Source of the DNA: CAZMGG01 sp964565715
Lineage (GTDB): Bacteria > Planctomycetota > UBA1135 > UBA2386
Length of the DNA stretch: 33,853 nucleotides
Assembly (NCBI GenBank): GCA_964565715.1
Contig: CAZMGG010000054.1
Span: 1 to 33,853 of the forward strand
Direction: 5' to 3'
Part shown: piece by piece, positions 20,251-27,868 of the stretch
How positions within the stretch are numbered: position 1 is the stretch's first letter
Layout: every line of letters begins with the position of its first letter
The notes under the pieces: generated by a model
Databases searched by the model: none
Told to the model about the DNA's origin: nothing
Seen by the model: only the letters and a program-made list of their open reading frames with translations
Position numbers and translations under genes: made by a program

Positions 20251-21441
20251 ATGGCCGGACCCGTTCCCAACGCCCGCTCGCGCACGATCGAGGCCTCGCC
20301 GACCCTGGCGATCATCGCCACGGCGGCGCGGCTGCGGGCCGAGGGCAGGGACGTCGTCGCCCTGGGGGCCGGCGAGCCGGACTTCCCGACGCCCGAAGCC
20401 ATCGCCGAGGCGGGCCGGGCGGCGATCGCCGCCGGCAACACCCGCTACACGCCGGCGGCGGGCACCGCCGAACTGCGGCAGGCCGCCGCGAAGTGGTTCG
20501 ACGCCACCTACGGCCTCGATTTCGCGCCGGAACAGGTGATCGCCACCGCCGGCGCCAAGCCCGCCCTGCACATGGCCCTGTCGACGGTGGTCGAGAAAGG
20601 CGACCGGGTGCTGATCCTGGCGCCCTTCTGGGTGTCGTATCCGGCGCTGGTGCGGATGGCCGACGGCGTGCCGGTGATCGTCCCGCCGGTGCCCGACCAG
20701 GGCTTCGTGCACACCGGCGAGCAGCTTGCCGCGGCGGCGACGGCACACGGCGCCCGCGGCGTGATCTGCAACTTCCCCAACAACCCGTCCGGCGCGATCC
20801 CGACCCGCGCCCAGGTGCAGGCGCTGGTGGACGCCTGCCGCGCCCACGACCTGTGGATCCTGTCCGACGAGATCTACGGCCAGCTTCGCTACGACGGCCA
20901 CGAGCACGTTTCGCCGGCGGCGGTGGCCGGCGGCCGCGAACGCACCATGGTGGTGAACGGCGGCACCAAGAGCCACTCCCTGACCGGCTGGCGCATCGGC
21001 TTCCTGGCCGGCCCGGAGCCGGTGATCGAGGCCGCGGCCCGCATCCAGAGCCAGCTCCTCGGCAATCCCAGCACGATCAGCCAGGCGGCGGCCCTGCAGG
21101 CGTGCCGGACGCCGGATCCGGCCGGCCTGCTGGAGCGCATCGCCGCCTACGACCAGCGGCGCCGGTTCCTGGTGGCGCAGATCGGCCGCATCCCCGGCCT
21201 GCGGCTGGCGCCGCCACAGGGCGCGTTCTACGCCCTGGTCGATGCGCGCGAGCTGTGCCGCATGCGCGGATGCGACGACCAGGCGCTGGCCCTGCAGCTG
21301 CTCGAGGAGCAGCTGCTGGCGTGCGTGCCGGGCTCGGCGTTCGGCATCCCGGGCTTCCTGCGCTTCAGCTACGCCGCGGCGATGCCGCAGCTCGAAGAAG
21401 CCGTGCGCCGGCTGCGCGCCTTCGCCGGAGGTGGCAGGTGA
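20251..21441 (+). CDS. PLP-dependent class I aminotransferase (aspartate aminotransferase-like)
   Basis: A 396-residue fold-type I aminotransferase that transfers amino groups between an amino acid and 2-oxoglutarate. It starts with the 'Gly-Glu-Pro-Asp-Phe' motif LGAGEPDFPTP and carries NTRYTPAAGTAELRQAAAKW, the substrate-binding CNFPNNPSG segment, the cofactor Asp206 and Tyr209 in SDEIYGQLRYD, and the Schiff-base Lys240 in NGGTKSHSLTGWRIGF. This pattern belongs to the aspartate (AspC/AatA) subgroup Ib, which also includes prephenate and aromatic transaminases; the exact substrate is not certain. The stop overlaps the GTG of the exonuclease gene (GTGA). Confidence 0.9.
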   Translation: MAGPVPNARSRTIEASPTLAIIATAARLRAEGRDVVALGAGEPDFPTPEAIAEAGRAAIAAGNTRYTPAAGTAELRQAAAKWFDATYGLDFAPEQVIATAGAKPALHMALSTVVEKGDRVLILAPFWVSYPALVRMADGVPVIVPPVPDQGFVHTGEQLAAAATAHGARGVICNFPNNPSGAIPTRAQVQALVDACRAHDLWILSDEIYGQLRYDGHEHVSPAAVAGGRERTMVVNGGTKSHSLTGWRIGFLAGPEPVIEAAARIQSQLLGNPSTISQAAALQACRTPDPAGLLERIAAYDQRRRFLVAQIGRIPGLRLAPPQGAFYALVDARELCRMRGCDDQALALQLLEEQLLACVPGSAFGIPGFLRFSYAAAMPQLEEAVRRLRAFAGGGR

Positions 21442-22517
21442 GCACCGCCGGTTCCGGCCAACCCTCGTCGCGGCACGCCGTCAACCTCGCCGAACTGGCG
21501 GTGGCCGATCACTTCTGGACCGTGTTCGCCCGCGTCGTCTCCCGCAAGGAGCTGACCACCAAGCAGAACCGCCCGTTCCTGCTGCTCGAGCTGACCGACG
21601 CCCACTGCACCTGGGAGGGCAAGATCTGGGACGACTCCCGCGAGGCGATGGACGCAGCCCAGGACCTGCCGCCCGACGCCGTGGTCAAGATCCTCGGCAA
21701 GGTCGACGAGTACAACGGCCGGCCCTCGCTGGTCATCCGCAAGCTGCGCGCCCTGGACCCGGCGGAACTGCCCGCCGAGTACGACCCGACCCAGCTCTTC
21801 GACCCGGCCCTCGAGCTGGTCGAGGACCTGGCCTGCCGGACCCTGGTGTTCGACATCGAGACCGTGCCGGCGTTCGAGCGCCGCGAACTGCCGCCGACGG
21901 TGCAGGAGGCGCTGACGCAGTACTCCGAGCGGCGCGAACAGGATCCCGACAAGACCATGGGCCTGTCGCCGTTCTTCTCCCGCGTGGTGTCGCTGGCGGT
22001 GGCCGACGGCGACGCCGAGGTCGGCCAGGAGGACGTCACGGTGCTGTTCGTGCCGCCGGACGGCGTGACCATCCCGGAGCCGCCGTCCTGGCTGCGGCCG
22101 ATGACCGAGCCCGACCTGCTGCGGGCGTTCTGGGCCCTGTGCAGCAAGGCGCAGACCATCGTCACCTTCAACGGCCGCCTGTTCGACGTGCCGTTCCTGG
22201 TGACGCGCAGCATGGTGCACGGCATCCCCGCCCGTCGCGACCTGCTGTCGCAGCGCTACGCCCTGCACCCGCACCTGGACCTGTGGGACCTGCTGGGCCG
22301 CGACCGCGGCCCGTCCAAGCTCGACGTGATCTGCTGGGCGCTCGGCATCGAGAGCCCGAAGGAGCAGATGGACGGCTCGATGGTGGCGCCGGCCTACGCC
22401 CGCGGCGAGTACCAGGAGATCGCGCTCTACAACGCCCACGACGTGCGCGCCACCTGCGCCGTCTACCGCAAGGCCCGCGATCTCGTGCTGCGCTACCGCG
22501 GCGACTGGAACCAGTGA
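21438..22517 (+). CDS. OB-fold plus DEDD 3'-5' exonuclease (PolB-exonuclease-like)
   Basis: A 359-residue nuclease with two domains. Residues about 25-105 form an OB fold (RVVSRKELTTKQNRPFLLLE, CTWEGKIWD, VKILGKVDEYNGRPSLVI) like the nucleic-acid-binding domain at the N-terminus of YhaM. Residues about 133-355 are an RNase-H-fold exonuclease related to the PolB proofreading domain: ExoI CRTLVFDIETVP (Asp139, Glu141), ExoII IVTFNGRLFDVPFL, ExoIII YNAHDVRATCAVY with Tyr and Asp, so DEDDy type. In YhaM the OB fold is joined to an HD domain instead. GTG at 21438 is preceded by GGAGG 6 nt upstream and overlaps the aminotransferase stop. The substrate, DNA or RNA, is open. Confidence 0.9.
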   Translation: MSTAGSGQPSSRHAVNLAELAVADHFWTVFARVVSRKELTTKQNRPFLLLELTDAHCTWEGKIWDDSREAMDAAQDLPPDAVVKILGKVDEYNGRPSLVIRKLRALDPAELPAEYDPTQLFDPALELVEDLACRTLVFDIETVPAFERRELPPTVQEALTQYSERREQDPDKTMGLSPFFSRVVSLAVADGDAEVGQEDVTVLFVPPDGVTIPEPPSWLRPMTEPDLLRAFWALCSKAQTIVTFNGRLFDVPFLVTRSMVHGIPARRDLLSQRYALHPHLDLWDLLGRDRGPSKLDVICWALGIESPKEQMDGSMVAPAYARGEYQEIALYNAHDVRATCAVYRKARDLVLRYRGDWNQ

Positions 22518-22527
22518 CCCGGCCGGC

Positions 22528-23871
22528 TCACAGCCGCAGGGCGTTCTGGCAGCCCGGCGGCAGGGCCCGCAGGCACATCTCCTGCAGCCGGCGGCGCACG
22601 CCGACGTCCTGCTCCGACGCGAACACGTAGAGCTTCCACAGCCGTGGATAGCTGTCGCGCAGGTCGCGCAGCCGCGGGATGTCCTCGGCGAACTGCTCCA
22701 TGGGCAGGATCCGCTCGCCGCTGCCGGGGAAACGCACCAGCGTCCGCGCCTCCTTGAGCTGCATCCTGCGCGCCGGGCAGTAGAGCACGATGTCGATGTC
22801 GCGGCCGAACGCCGCCCGCGCCTCCCGTTCCATCGCCGCCTCCCACTCGAAGCGCGGCTCCGGCCGGCCCTTCGGGAAGTAGGTGTCGAGCAGCACCTGC
22901 TGCGTCTCGCGGTTGAGGTAGACCGGCAGCACCAGCACCCGCTTGGGCAGTTCCCGGCGTCGCAGGCGCTGCACGAACCGATGCAGCCGTTCGGTGGCCG
23001 CCGCGTCGCCCAGATCGAGGGCCTGCAGCCGCAGCAGCAGGCTCTCGTCGGTGCTGGCCATCAGGTCGGCGGCGGACAGCGCGCCCTGCCGCAGGGCCAT
23101 CTCCACCATCCGCGACATCAGGGCGCCGGCGGCGATCTTGGCGTGGTGGTAGTAGACGCGCTCGGAGAAGTGGTAGCGGATCTCCAGCAGCCGCAGCAGC
23201 TCGCTGACCACGTCCTCCCGCAGCATGCCGTGCTTCTCGCAGTCGACGAACATGCGCTGGCCGGCCCGGTCGACGCGGAAGTAGTCGATCACCCGCCGGT
23301 CGTAGCGCAGCTCCAGCCCGGTGTAGTGGGCGTCACGGCGCAGGTAGTCGAGCAGGTCGGCATCGATGGTGTCGCTGACCACCTGGCGCCAGAACGGCGG
23401 CACGGTCCGCGGCCGGCCGGTCAGCACCGACAGCACCTCGGCGCGCAGGCCCAGGGAGTCCAGCACCGCGCCCAGCTCGGTGTCGCCCAGGACGGCCTCA
23501 AACCGCTCGGGCACGTCGTGTCGCGGCAGCAGCTGGGTCTGGTCCTCGATCATGTGACCCGCCGGGATGTGGGTCACGTCGTGCAGCAGGGCGGCGATGC
23601 GCAGCACCCGCAGTTCGTCGTCGTCGACCCGGTGGCAGCCCGCCGGATCGCGGCCGGCGTTCTTGTTGCACGCCGCCAGCAGCTGCCCGGCAAGATGCAG
23701 CGTGCCGATCGAATGCTCGAACCGGGTGTGGGTGGCGCCGGGGAACACCAGGTGCGCCGTGCACAGCTGCCGGATCCCCCGCAGACGCTGGAACTCCGGC
23801 GTGTCGATCAGGCGCATCTCCTCCCGGGAGAGTTCGATGTCGCCGTGGACGGGCTCGCGCAGGACGGTCAC
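22528..23871 (-). CDS. HD-domain phosphohydrolase
   Basis: A 447-residue metal-dependent phosphohydrolase of the SAMHD1/dGTPase-like HD group. Seen: REPVHGDIELSREEMRLIDT, then QRLRGIRQLCTAHLVFPGAT, HTRFEHSIGTLHLAG (His53 of the H...HD...D set), LLHDVTHIPAGHMIED (His97-Asp98), and later SDTIDADLLDYLRRDAHYTG, typical of this subfamily. The likely substrates are (d)NTPs or other nucleotides; I cannot be more specific. GTG at 23871 is chosen because family similarity begins there, and TTGCCT-16-TACCCT lies directly before it, implying a leaderless GTG start. It converges on the exonuclease gene with a 10-bp gap. Confidence 0.9.
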   Translation of the reverse strand: MTVLREPVHGDIELSREEMRLIDTPEFQRLRGIRQLCTAHLVFPGATHTRFEHSIGTLHLAGQLLAACNKNAGRDPAGCHRVDDDELRVLRIAALLHDVTHIPAGHMIEDQTQLLPRHDVPERFEAVLGDTELGAVLDSLGLRAEVLSVLTGRPRTVPPFWRQVVSDTIDADLLDYLRRDAHYTGLELRYDRRVIDYFRVDRAGQRMFVDCEKHGMLREDVVSELLRLLEIRYHFSERVYYHHAKIAAGALMSRMVEMALRQGALSAADLMASTDESLLLRLQALDLGDAAATERLHRFVQRLRRRELPKRVLVLPVYLNRETQQVLLDTYFPKGRPEPRFEWEAAMEREARAAFGRDIDIVLYCPARRMQLKEARTLVRFPGSGERILPMEQFAEDIPRLRDLRDSYPRLWKLYVFASEQDVGVRRRLQEMCLRALPPGCQNALRL

Positions 23872-23877
23872 CGCGGC

Positions 23878-23905
23878 AGGGTAGCCGCGGCCCCAGGCGA
23901 GGCAA
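23878..23905 (-). promoter_or_regulatory. promoter of the HD phosphohydrolase gene
   Basis: On the minus strand TTGCCT (23900-23905), a 16-bp spacer, then TACCCT (23878-23883), which ends 6 nt before the GTG at 23871. The -35 overlaps the T-tract of the upstream terminator, so the previous transcript ends just where this one begins. It is the best leaderless case in the window. Confidence 0.5.
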
Positions 23906-23942
23906 AAAAGAAGGACCGGACGGCACCACGCCGCCCGGTCCC
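23903..23942 (-). terminator. Rho-independent terminator upstream of the HD gene
   Basis: On the minus strand the stem GGACCGG ... CCGGTCC (23913-23941, with an inner CGG/CCG) is followed by TTCTTTTTT. It is preceded by another strong hairpin, CGCGCTC-GGGG-GAGCGCG on the minus strand as well (23967-23984). It ends a minus-strand transcript arising either from the gene at 24184 or from a small RNA between them. Confidence 0.75.
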
Positions 23943-24082
23943 CACCACACAACAAGAAGAGGAGGACGCGCTCCCCCGAGCGCGGGTCTCCGACAGCTCT
24001 CCGCTCCACCGGCACACCGCGCGCGGCTCACGCCCTCGGCGGCCTCTCCGGCCGGGGCCGGCGCGGGGCAACCCCCGACCGG
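23903..24082 (-). ncRNA. candidate structured small RNA
   Basis: The 312-bp gap 23872-24183 has no gene. On the minus strand a -10 match TAGAGT (24089-24094) would start a transcript near 24082 that ends about 180 nt later at the terminator at 23903. The sequence is rich in potential stems (7-bp CGCGCTC/GAGCGCG, the terminator stem, CCGGCCCCGGCCGG). I find none of the conserved motifs of SRP RNA, RNase P RNA or tmRNA; the length suits 6S RNA but the required long closing helix is not evident. A 3' UTR of the upstream gene is the alternative. Confidence 0.25.
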
Positions 24083-24183
24083 CGGCCCACTCTACCCCCG
24101 ATTCCGCGCGGTGACGGACCGCAGCGTCGGCGCGCCGCGGCGGCGGCGCGTTCCCGCCGGCGACATCGGCGGCTGCGCGCTTC

Positions 24184-25710
24184 TCAGCGCGGGACTCCGG
24201 CGGTGGCGAGGTCGGTGGGGCCGGCGACGATCAGCGCCGGCACCAGCTGCGGCGGCGACAGGACGCCCTTCTGCCGCACCCGCACCGTCACGTCGAGCAC
24301 GCCGGGCGCGGACAGAACGTGCTCGTGGGCCACGCCCGCCGCCACCGGCACCGCCGGCATCGGCCGCACCTCGACCAGCCACGGATCCGCGCCCGGCGGC
24401 AGGATCCGCAACACCGGCGCCTCGCTCCGCCACGGCGGCAGCACCAGCGTCACCGGCTCGCCGGGGCCGGCCGGCAGTTCCCACGAAGCACCGCCGCTCT
24501 CGCCCTGCGCCGTGAGCACCGCCCGGCCGTCGTCGCCGGGCACGCCCACCGCGAAGCGCCCGTCGGCGTCGGTGAACGCCAGCGCACAGCCCGCCGGCGC
24601 CCGGTCCGGCGGCAGCAGCCAGCGGCCCTCGCCGTCGGGCACGATCTCCCGGCCCGCCGGCCGCGCCAGCACCGCCACACCGGGCAGGCCCGCGCCGGCC
24701 GCATCGACCAGCCGACCGTGCAGCACCGACCGCATCGCCAACGGCACGTCGACCACCGAGCCACCGCGGCCGAGCGTCACCGCGGTCGCCGGCGCCGCCG
24801 CCGCGAACGGATGCCACACCGCAACCCGCAGCGCCGCGCCTGCCGGCAGCCCGCGGATCGTCGCCACGCCGTCGGGGCCCACCGCGGCGAGGCCCTCGAT
24901 CGCCTGCAGGAAGAACGGGTGCTGCAACACCTCCGTGCTCAGCTCGTCGCCGGGCAGCACGATCACGCGGCCCAGGTCCAGGGCGTCGGCGACGCCGATG
25001 CAGCGCACGGTCAGCACGGCCTCGGGCAGCAGCGCGAACAGTTCCTCGGCCGGCTGCTGCAGCCGCGCCACCACCACCCGGCCCGCCGTCGCCAGTCCCG
25101 CGGCTCGCACCGCCACCGGCACGCCGGGGCCCGCCGGCACCACGACCTCGAACCGGCCGTCGGCGTCGGTGACCGCCTCCACCGGCCGGCCGTCCTGCAG
25201 CTCGCCGGTCCAGACGCGGGCCTGCGCCACCGGCGCGCCGTCGGGGCCCACCACCCGGCCGCGCAGCAGCGCGTCGGGGCCCAGTTCGATCTCGCCCTCG
25301 GCATCGGCCTGCACCCGCACCGCCCGGCACACGCTCCGGCCAGAGCCGAGATCGACGCGGCCCAGCGCCTGGCCCGCGCCGCGGAAGCCCGACCGCCCGG
25401 CCCCCAGCCCCGCCACCAGCTCCACCGGCAGCCGGGCGTCGGTGCCCGCGCGCGAGGCGCGTACCATGGGCCGGTCGGGGGGCGGCAGCAGCCGCGCCAC
25501 GGTGCGCAGTTCGAGCACCACGGTCACCGGGTCGGGCGGCAGTTCCACGGGCGCCGTGGCCCCCGCCGTGCCGCCGTCCCCCACCGCACCCGCACCGGGG
25601 AGTGCCGTGCCCCCGTCCGCACCGGGCCCCGGCTCCTCCCGCGACAGCAGCAGCCAGCCTGCCACCGCGAGCAGGACAACGGCCAACAGGATGGTGACGG
25701 GACCGCGCAT
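24184..25710 (-). CDS. membrane-anchored protein with carboxypeptidase-regulatory-like repeats
   Basis: A 508-residue protein. MRGPVTILLAVVLLAVAGWLL is an uncleaved anchor or signal, followed by an acidic Gly/Ala/Pro linker. At least two beta-sandwich units of the carboxypeptidase-regulatory/CnaB type follow: LRGRVVGPDGAPVAQARVW with VTDADGRFEVVVPAG (about residues 148-195), and LHGRLVDAAGAGLPGVAVLA with FTDADGRFAVGVPG (about 330-395). The rest is similar beta-rich sequence of unknown type. There are no catalytic motifs, so a structural or ligand-binding role outside the inner membrane is likely. Proteins of this architecture are abundant in Planctomycetota. It diverges from the first GT4 gene across 49 bp with overlapping -10 elements. 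Confidence 0.85.
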   Translation of the reverse strand: MRGPVTILLAVVLLAVAGWLLLSREEPGPGADGGTALPGAGAVGDGGTAGATAPVELPPDPVTVVLELRTVARLLPPPDRPMVRASRAGTDARLPVELVAGLGAGRSGFRGAGQALGRVDLGSGRSVCRAVRVQADAEGEIELGPDALLRGRVVGPDGAPVAQARVWTGELQDGRPVEAVTDADGRFEVVVPAGPGVPVAVRAAGLATAGRVVVARLQQPAEELFALLPEAVLTVRCIGVADALDLGRVIVLPGDELSTEVLQHPFFLQAIEGLAAVGPDGVATIRGLPAGAALRVAVWHPFAAAAPATAVTLGRGGSVVDVPLAMRSVLHGRLVDAAGAGLPGVAVLARPAGREIVPDGEGRWLLPPDRAPAGCALAFTDADGRFAVGVPGDDGRAVLTAQGESGGASWELPAGPGEPVTLVLPPWRSEAPVLRILPPGADPWLVEVRPMPAVPVAAGVAHEHVLSAPGVLDVTVRVRQKGVLSPPQLVPALIVAGPTDLATAGVPR

Positions 25711-25730
25711 GCGGGGAACGATGGGAAGGA

Positions 25731-25740
25731 AGTCTACCCA
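25731..25740. promoter_or_regulatory. shared near-symmetric -10 of divergent genes
   Basis: AGTCTACCCA: the minus strand reads TAGACT (25731-25736), 20 nt before the ATG at 25710; the plus strand reads TACCCA (25735-25740), 19 nt before the GTG at 25760. Leaders of about 12-14 nt would result in each direction from one overlapping element. Confidence 0.35.
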
Positions 25741-25759
25741 GCACCGTCCCCCGCGCCCC

Positions 25760-26854
25760 GTGACCCTCGCCGTCGCCCTCGACTACCGTCCCGCGTTGCT
25801 CAGCCCGACCGGCATCGGCCGCGCCGCGCGCGAACTGGCCCGCGCGCTCGCCGCGCTCGGCGAGGTCGAGGTCCACCTGTTCGGCCACGCCCTGGCGCGG
25901 GCGCGGCTGCCGGTGACGGTGCCGGCGGGCGCGCGGCTGCACCGGGCCCCGCTGCCCGGCCGCGGCCTGCCCTGGCTGCACCGCTGCGGCATCGGCGCCG
26001 ACGACCTTGCCGGCCGCCCGCAGGTCTTCCACTGGACCGACTACGTGCATCCGCCGGTGCGGTCGGCCCGCGTCGTGCTGACCATCCACGACCTCGCCTT
26101 CGCCCGCGACCCGGCCTTCCACGGCCAGGCCGAGGCCGAACGGCTGCTGGCGCGCACCCGCACCGCCGCGGCCCAGGCCAGCGCGCTCGCGGTGCCGTCC
26201 CGGGCCACCGCCGACGACGTCGCCCGCCTCCTGCCGGAAGGCCGGCGGATCCGGGTGATCCCGTTCGGCGCCGATCACATCGCCGACCTGCTGGCGGCGC
26301 TGCCGCGCCCCGCTGCCGCGGCCGCACCCTACGTGCTGGCGCTCGGCACCATCGAGCCGCGCAAGAACCATCGGGCCCTGCTGGCCGCGTTCCGCCGGCT
26401 GCCCGCACAGCGCCCGCGCCTCGTCGTGGTCGGCGGCCGCGGCTGGCGGTGCGACGACATCGTCGCCGATCTGCAGCAGGCCCACCGCGAGGGCTGGTGC
26501 CAGTGGTTGCACGACGCCGACGACCGCACGACCTTCGCGCTGCTCCGCGACGCCACCGCGCTGGTCTACCCCTCGGCCTGGGAAGGCTTCGGCTTCCCGG
26601 TGCTGGAGGCCATGGCCATGGGCGTGCCGGTGCTGGCCGGCGACTGCGCGGCGCTGCGCGAACTGGCCGACGACGCCGCCCTGTTCGCCCCCGGCGCCGA
26701 GCCCGACGCCCTGGTGCAAGCCCTCGACCGCCTCCTCGGCGACGCCGACCTGCGTGCCCGCCTGCGCCAGCAGGGTCCGCGCCGCGCCGCCGCGTTCCGC
26801 TGGGAGACCTGCGCCCGCGCCCACGCGGCGCTCTACCGCGAGGTGGCCGCGTGA
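25760..26854 (+). CDS. glycosyltransferase family 4-type, first of three
   Basis: A 364-residue GT-B enzyme. N-terminal part: VALDYRPALLSPTGIGRAAR (acceptor-side Gly loop) and VVLTIHDLAFARDP. The donor-binding part has VLALGTIEPRKNHRALLAAF (the 'KN' motif) and SAWEGFGFPVLEAMAMGVPV, the E-x7-E motif that retains the nucleotide-sugar in retaining GT4 enzymes. There is no TM segment. It starts at GTG 25760, with homology from the first residues and no earlier candidate that fits. It overlaps the next gene (GTGA). With the two following genes it forms a cluster likely building a surface glycan; donor sugars are unknown. Confidence 0.88.
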   Translation: MTLAVALDYRPALLSPTGIGRAARELARALAALGEVEVHLFGHALARARLPVTVPAGARLHRAPLPGRGLPWLHRCGIGADDLAGRPQVFHWTDYVHPPVRSARVVLTIHDLAFARDPAFHGQAEAERLLARTRTAAAQASALAVPSRATADDVARLLPEGRRIRVIPFGADHIADLLAALPRPAAAAAPYVLALGTIEPRKNHRALLAAFRRLPAQRPRLVVVGGRGWRCDDIVADLQQAHREGWCQWLHDADDRTTFALLRDATALVYPSAWEGFGFPVLEAMAMGVPVLAGDCAALRELADDAALFAPGAEPDALVQALDRLLGDADLRARLRQQGPRRAAAFRWETCARAHAALYREVAA

Positions 26855-27858
26855 CCGACGGCGTGATCGTCTTCGACGCGGTGACGCTGGGCGACGGGCC
26901 GCCCACCGGCGTCGCCCGCGCCTTCCTGACCACGCTGCAGGCCTACGTGCCCCTGGCCGAACGGCCGCTCGCGGTGCTGCTGCCCAAGGGCGCCGACGGC
27001 GGCGAACTGCCCGCCGGCGTCGAGGTCGTGCCGGCCCCCACCGGTGCGCTCGCCCGCCAGACCGGCCTGCCGAAGCTGCTGCAGAAGCTGGGCGCGCGGC
27101 TGCTGCACAGTTCGGTGGCGTCGATCCCGCTGCGCGGGCCCTGCCCGCGGATCAGCACCGTCCACGACCTGCCGTGGGCGGGCGCCGAGGCCATCGAGAA
27201 GGGGCCGAGCCGCGCCCGCGCCGCCACCCGCGCCGCGGTGACGCGCGCCGACGCGGTGCTGGTGCCCTCCCGCAGCACGCTGCGCGGGCTGCGGGCCTTC
27301 CTCGGCGACGCCGGCATCGCCAGGGCCCACATCGTGCCGCACGGCGTCCCGCTGCCCGACGCGCCCGCACCGCTGGCGGCGCTCACCGGGCCGTTCCTGG
27401 CGCTCGGCGACGACCGACCCCGCAAGAACCGCCGGCTGCTGCGCAAAGCCCATGCGCTCGCCCGCAGCCTGTGCCCCGACCTGCCGGACCTGCGCTTCGT
27501 CGGCCCGCCGGACGCCTTCGTGCCCGAAGCCGAGAAGCTCGCCATCCTCCGCTCCAGCCGCGCCCTGGTGCACGTGTCGCGCTTCGAAGGCTTCGGCCTG
27601 CCGGTGCTGGAGGCCATGGCCCACGGCGTGCCGGTGATCTGCTCGATGGCCACCAGCCTGCCGGAGGTGGCGGGTCCCGGCGCGGCCTACGTCGATCCCG
27701 ACGACGTCCCAGGCCTCGCCGAACTGCTGGTCCACGTGCACCGCGTCGACGAACTGCGCCAGCAGCTCCGCACCGCCGGCCTGCTGCGCGCCATCGAGTT
27801 CCCGCCGGAACGGCCGGCCCGCGAATGGCTGCGCCTGCACCGGAAGCTGCTGCGGTGA
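26851..27858 (+). CDS. glycosyltransferase family 4-type, second of three
   Basis: A 335-residue GT-B enzyme. Motifs in order: VFDAVTLGDGPPTGVARAFL, ISTVHDLPWAG, ADAVLVPSRSTLRGLRAF, FLALGDDRPRKNRRLLRKAH and SRFEGFGLPVLEAMAHGVPV (E-x7-E), then TSLPEVAGPGAAYVDPDD. It is shorter than typical GT4 (about 370) in the N-terminal half. GTG 26851 overlaps the previous stop. It is similar in the donor domain to its neighbours on both sides but clearly not a recent duplicate, as the acceptor domains differ. Confidence 0.87.
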   Translation: MTDGVIVFDAVTLGDGPPTGVARAFLTTLQAYVPLAERPLAVLLPKGADGGELPAGVEVVPAPTGALARQTGLPKLLQKLGARLLHSSVASIPLRGPCPRISTVHDLPWAGAEAIEKGPSRARAATRAAVTRADAVLVPSRSTLRGLRAFLGDAGIARAHIVPHGVPLPDAPAPLAALTGPFLALGDDRPRKNRRLLRKAHALARSLCPDLPDLRFVGPPDAFVPEAEKLAILRSSRALVHVSRFEGFGLPVLEAMAHGVPVICSMATSLPEVAGPGAAYVDPDDVPGLAELLVHVHRVDELRQQLRTAGLLRAIEFPPERPAREWLRLHRKLLR

Positions 27859-27868
27859 GGCCCCGGCG

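Noticed and set aside
23868..24071. 67-residue frame in the small-RNA region
   Set aside because: TTG start, Arg/Gly/Ser-rich and overlapping the terminator hairpin and the HD promoter; not a credible protein.
24092..26824. 910-residue minus-strand frame over the regulatory-like and GT4 genes
   Set aside because: Its Arg/Gly/Ala-rich sequence has no motifs and it opposes a convincing glycosyltransferase.
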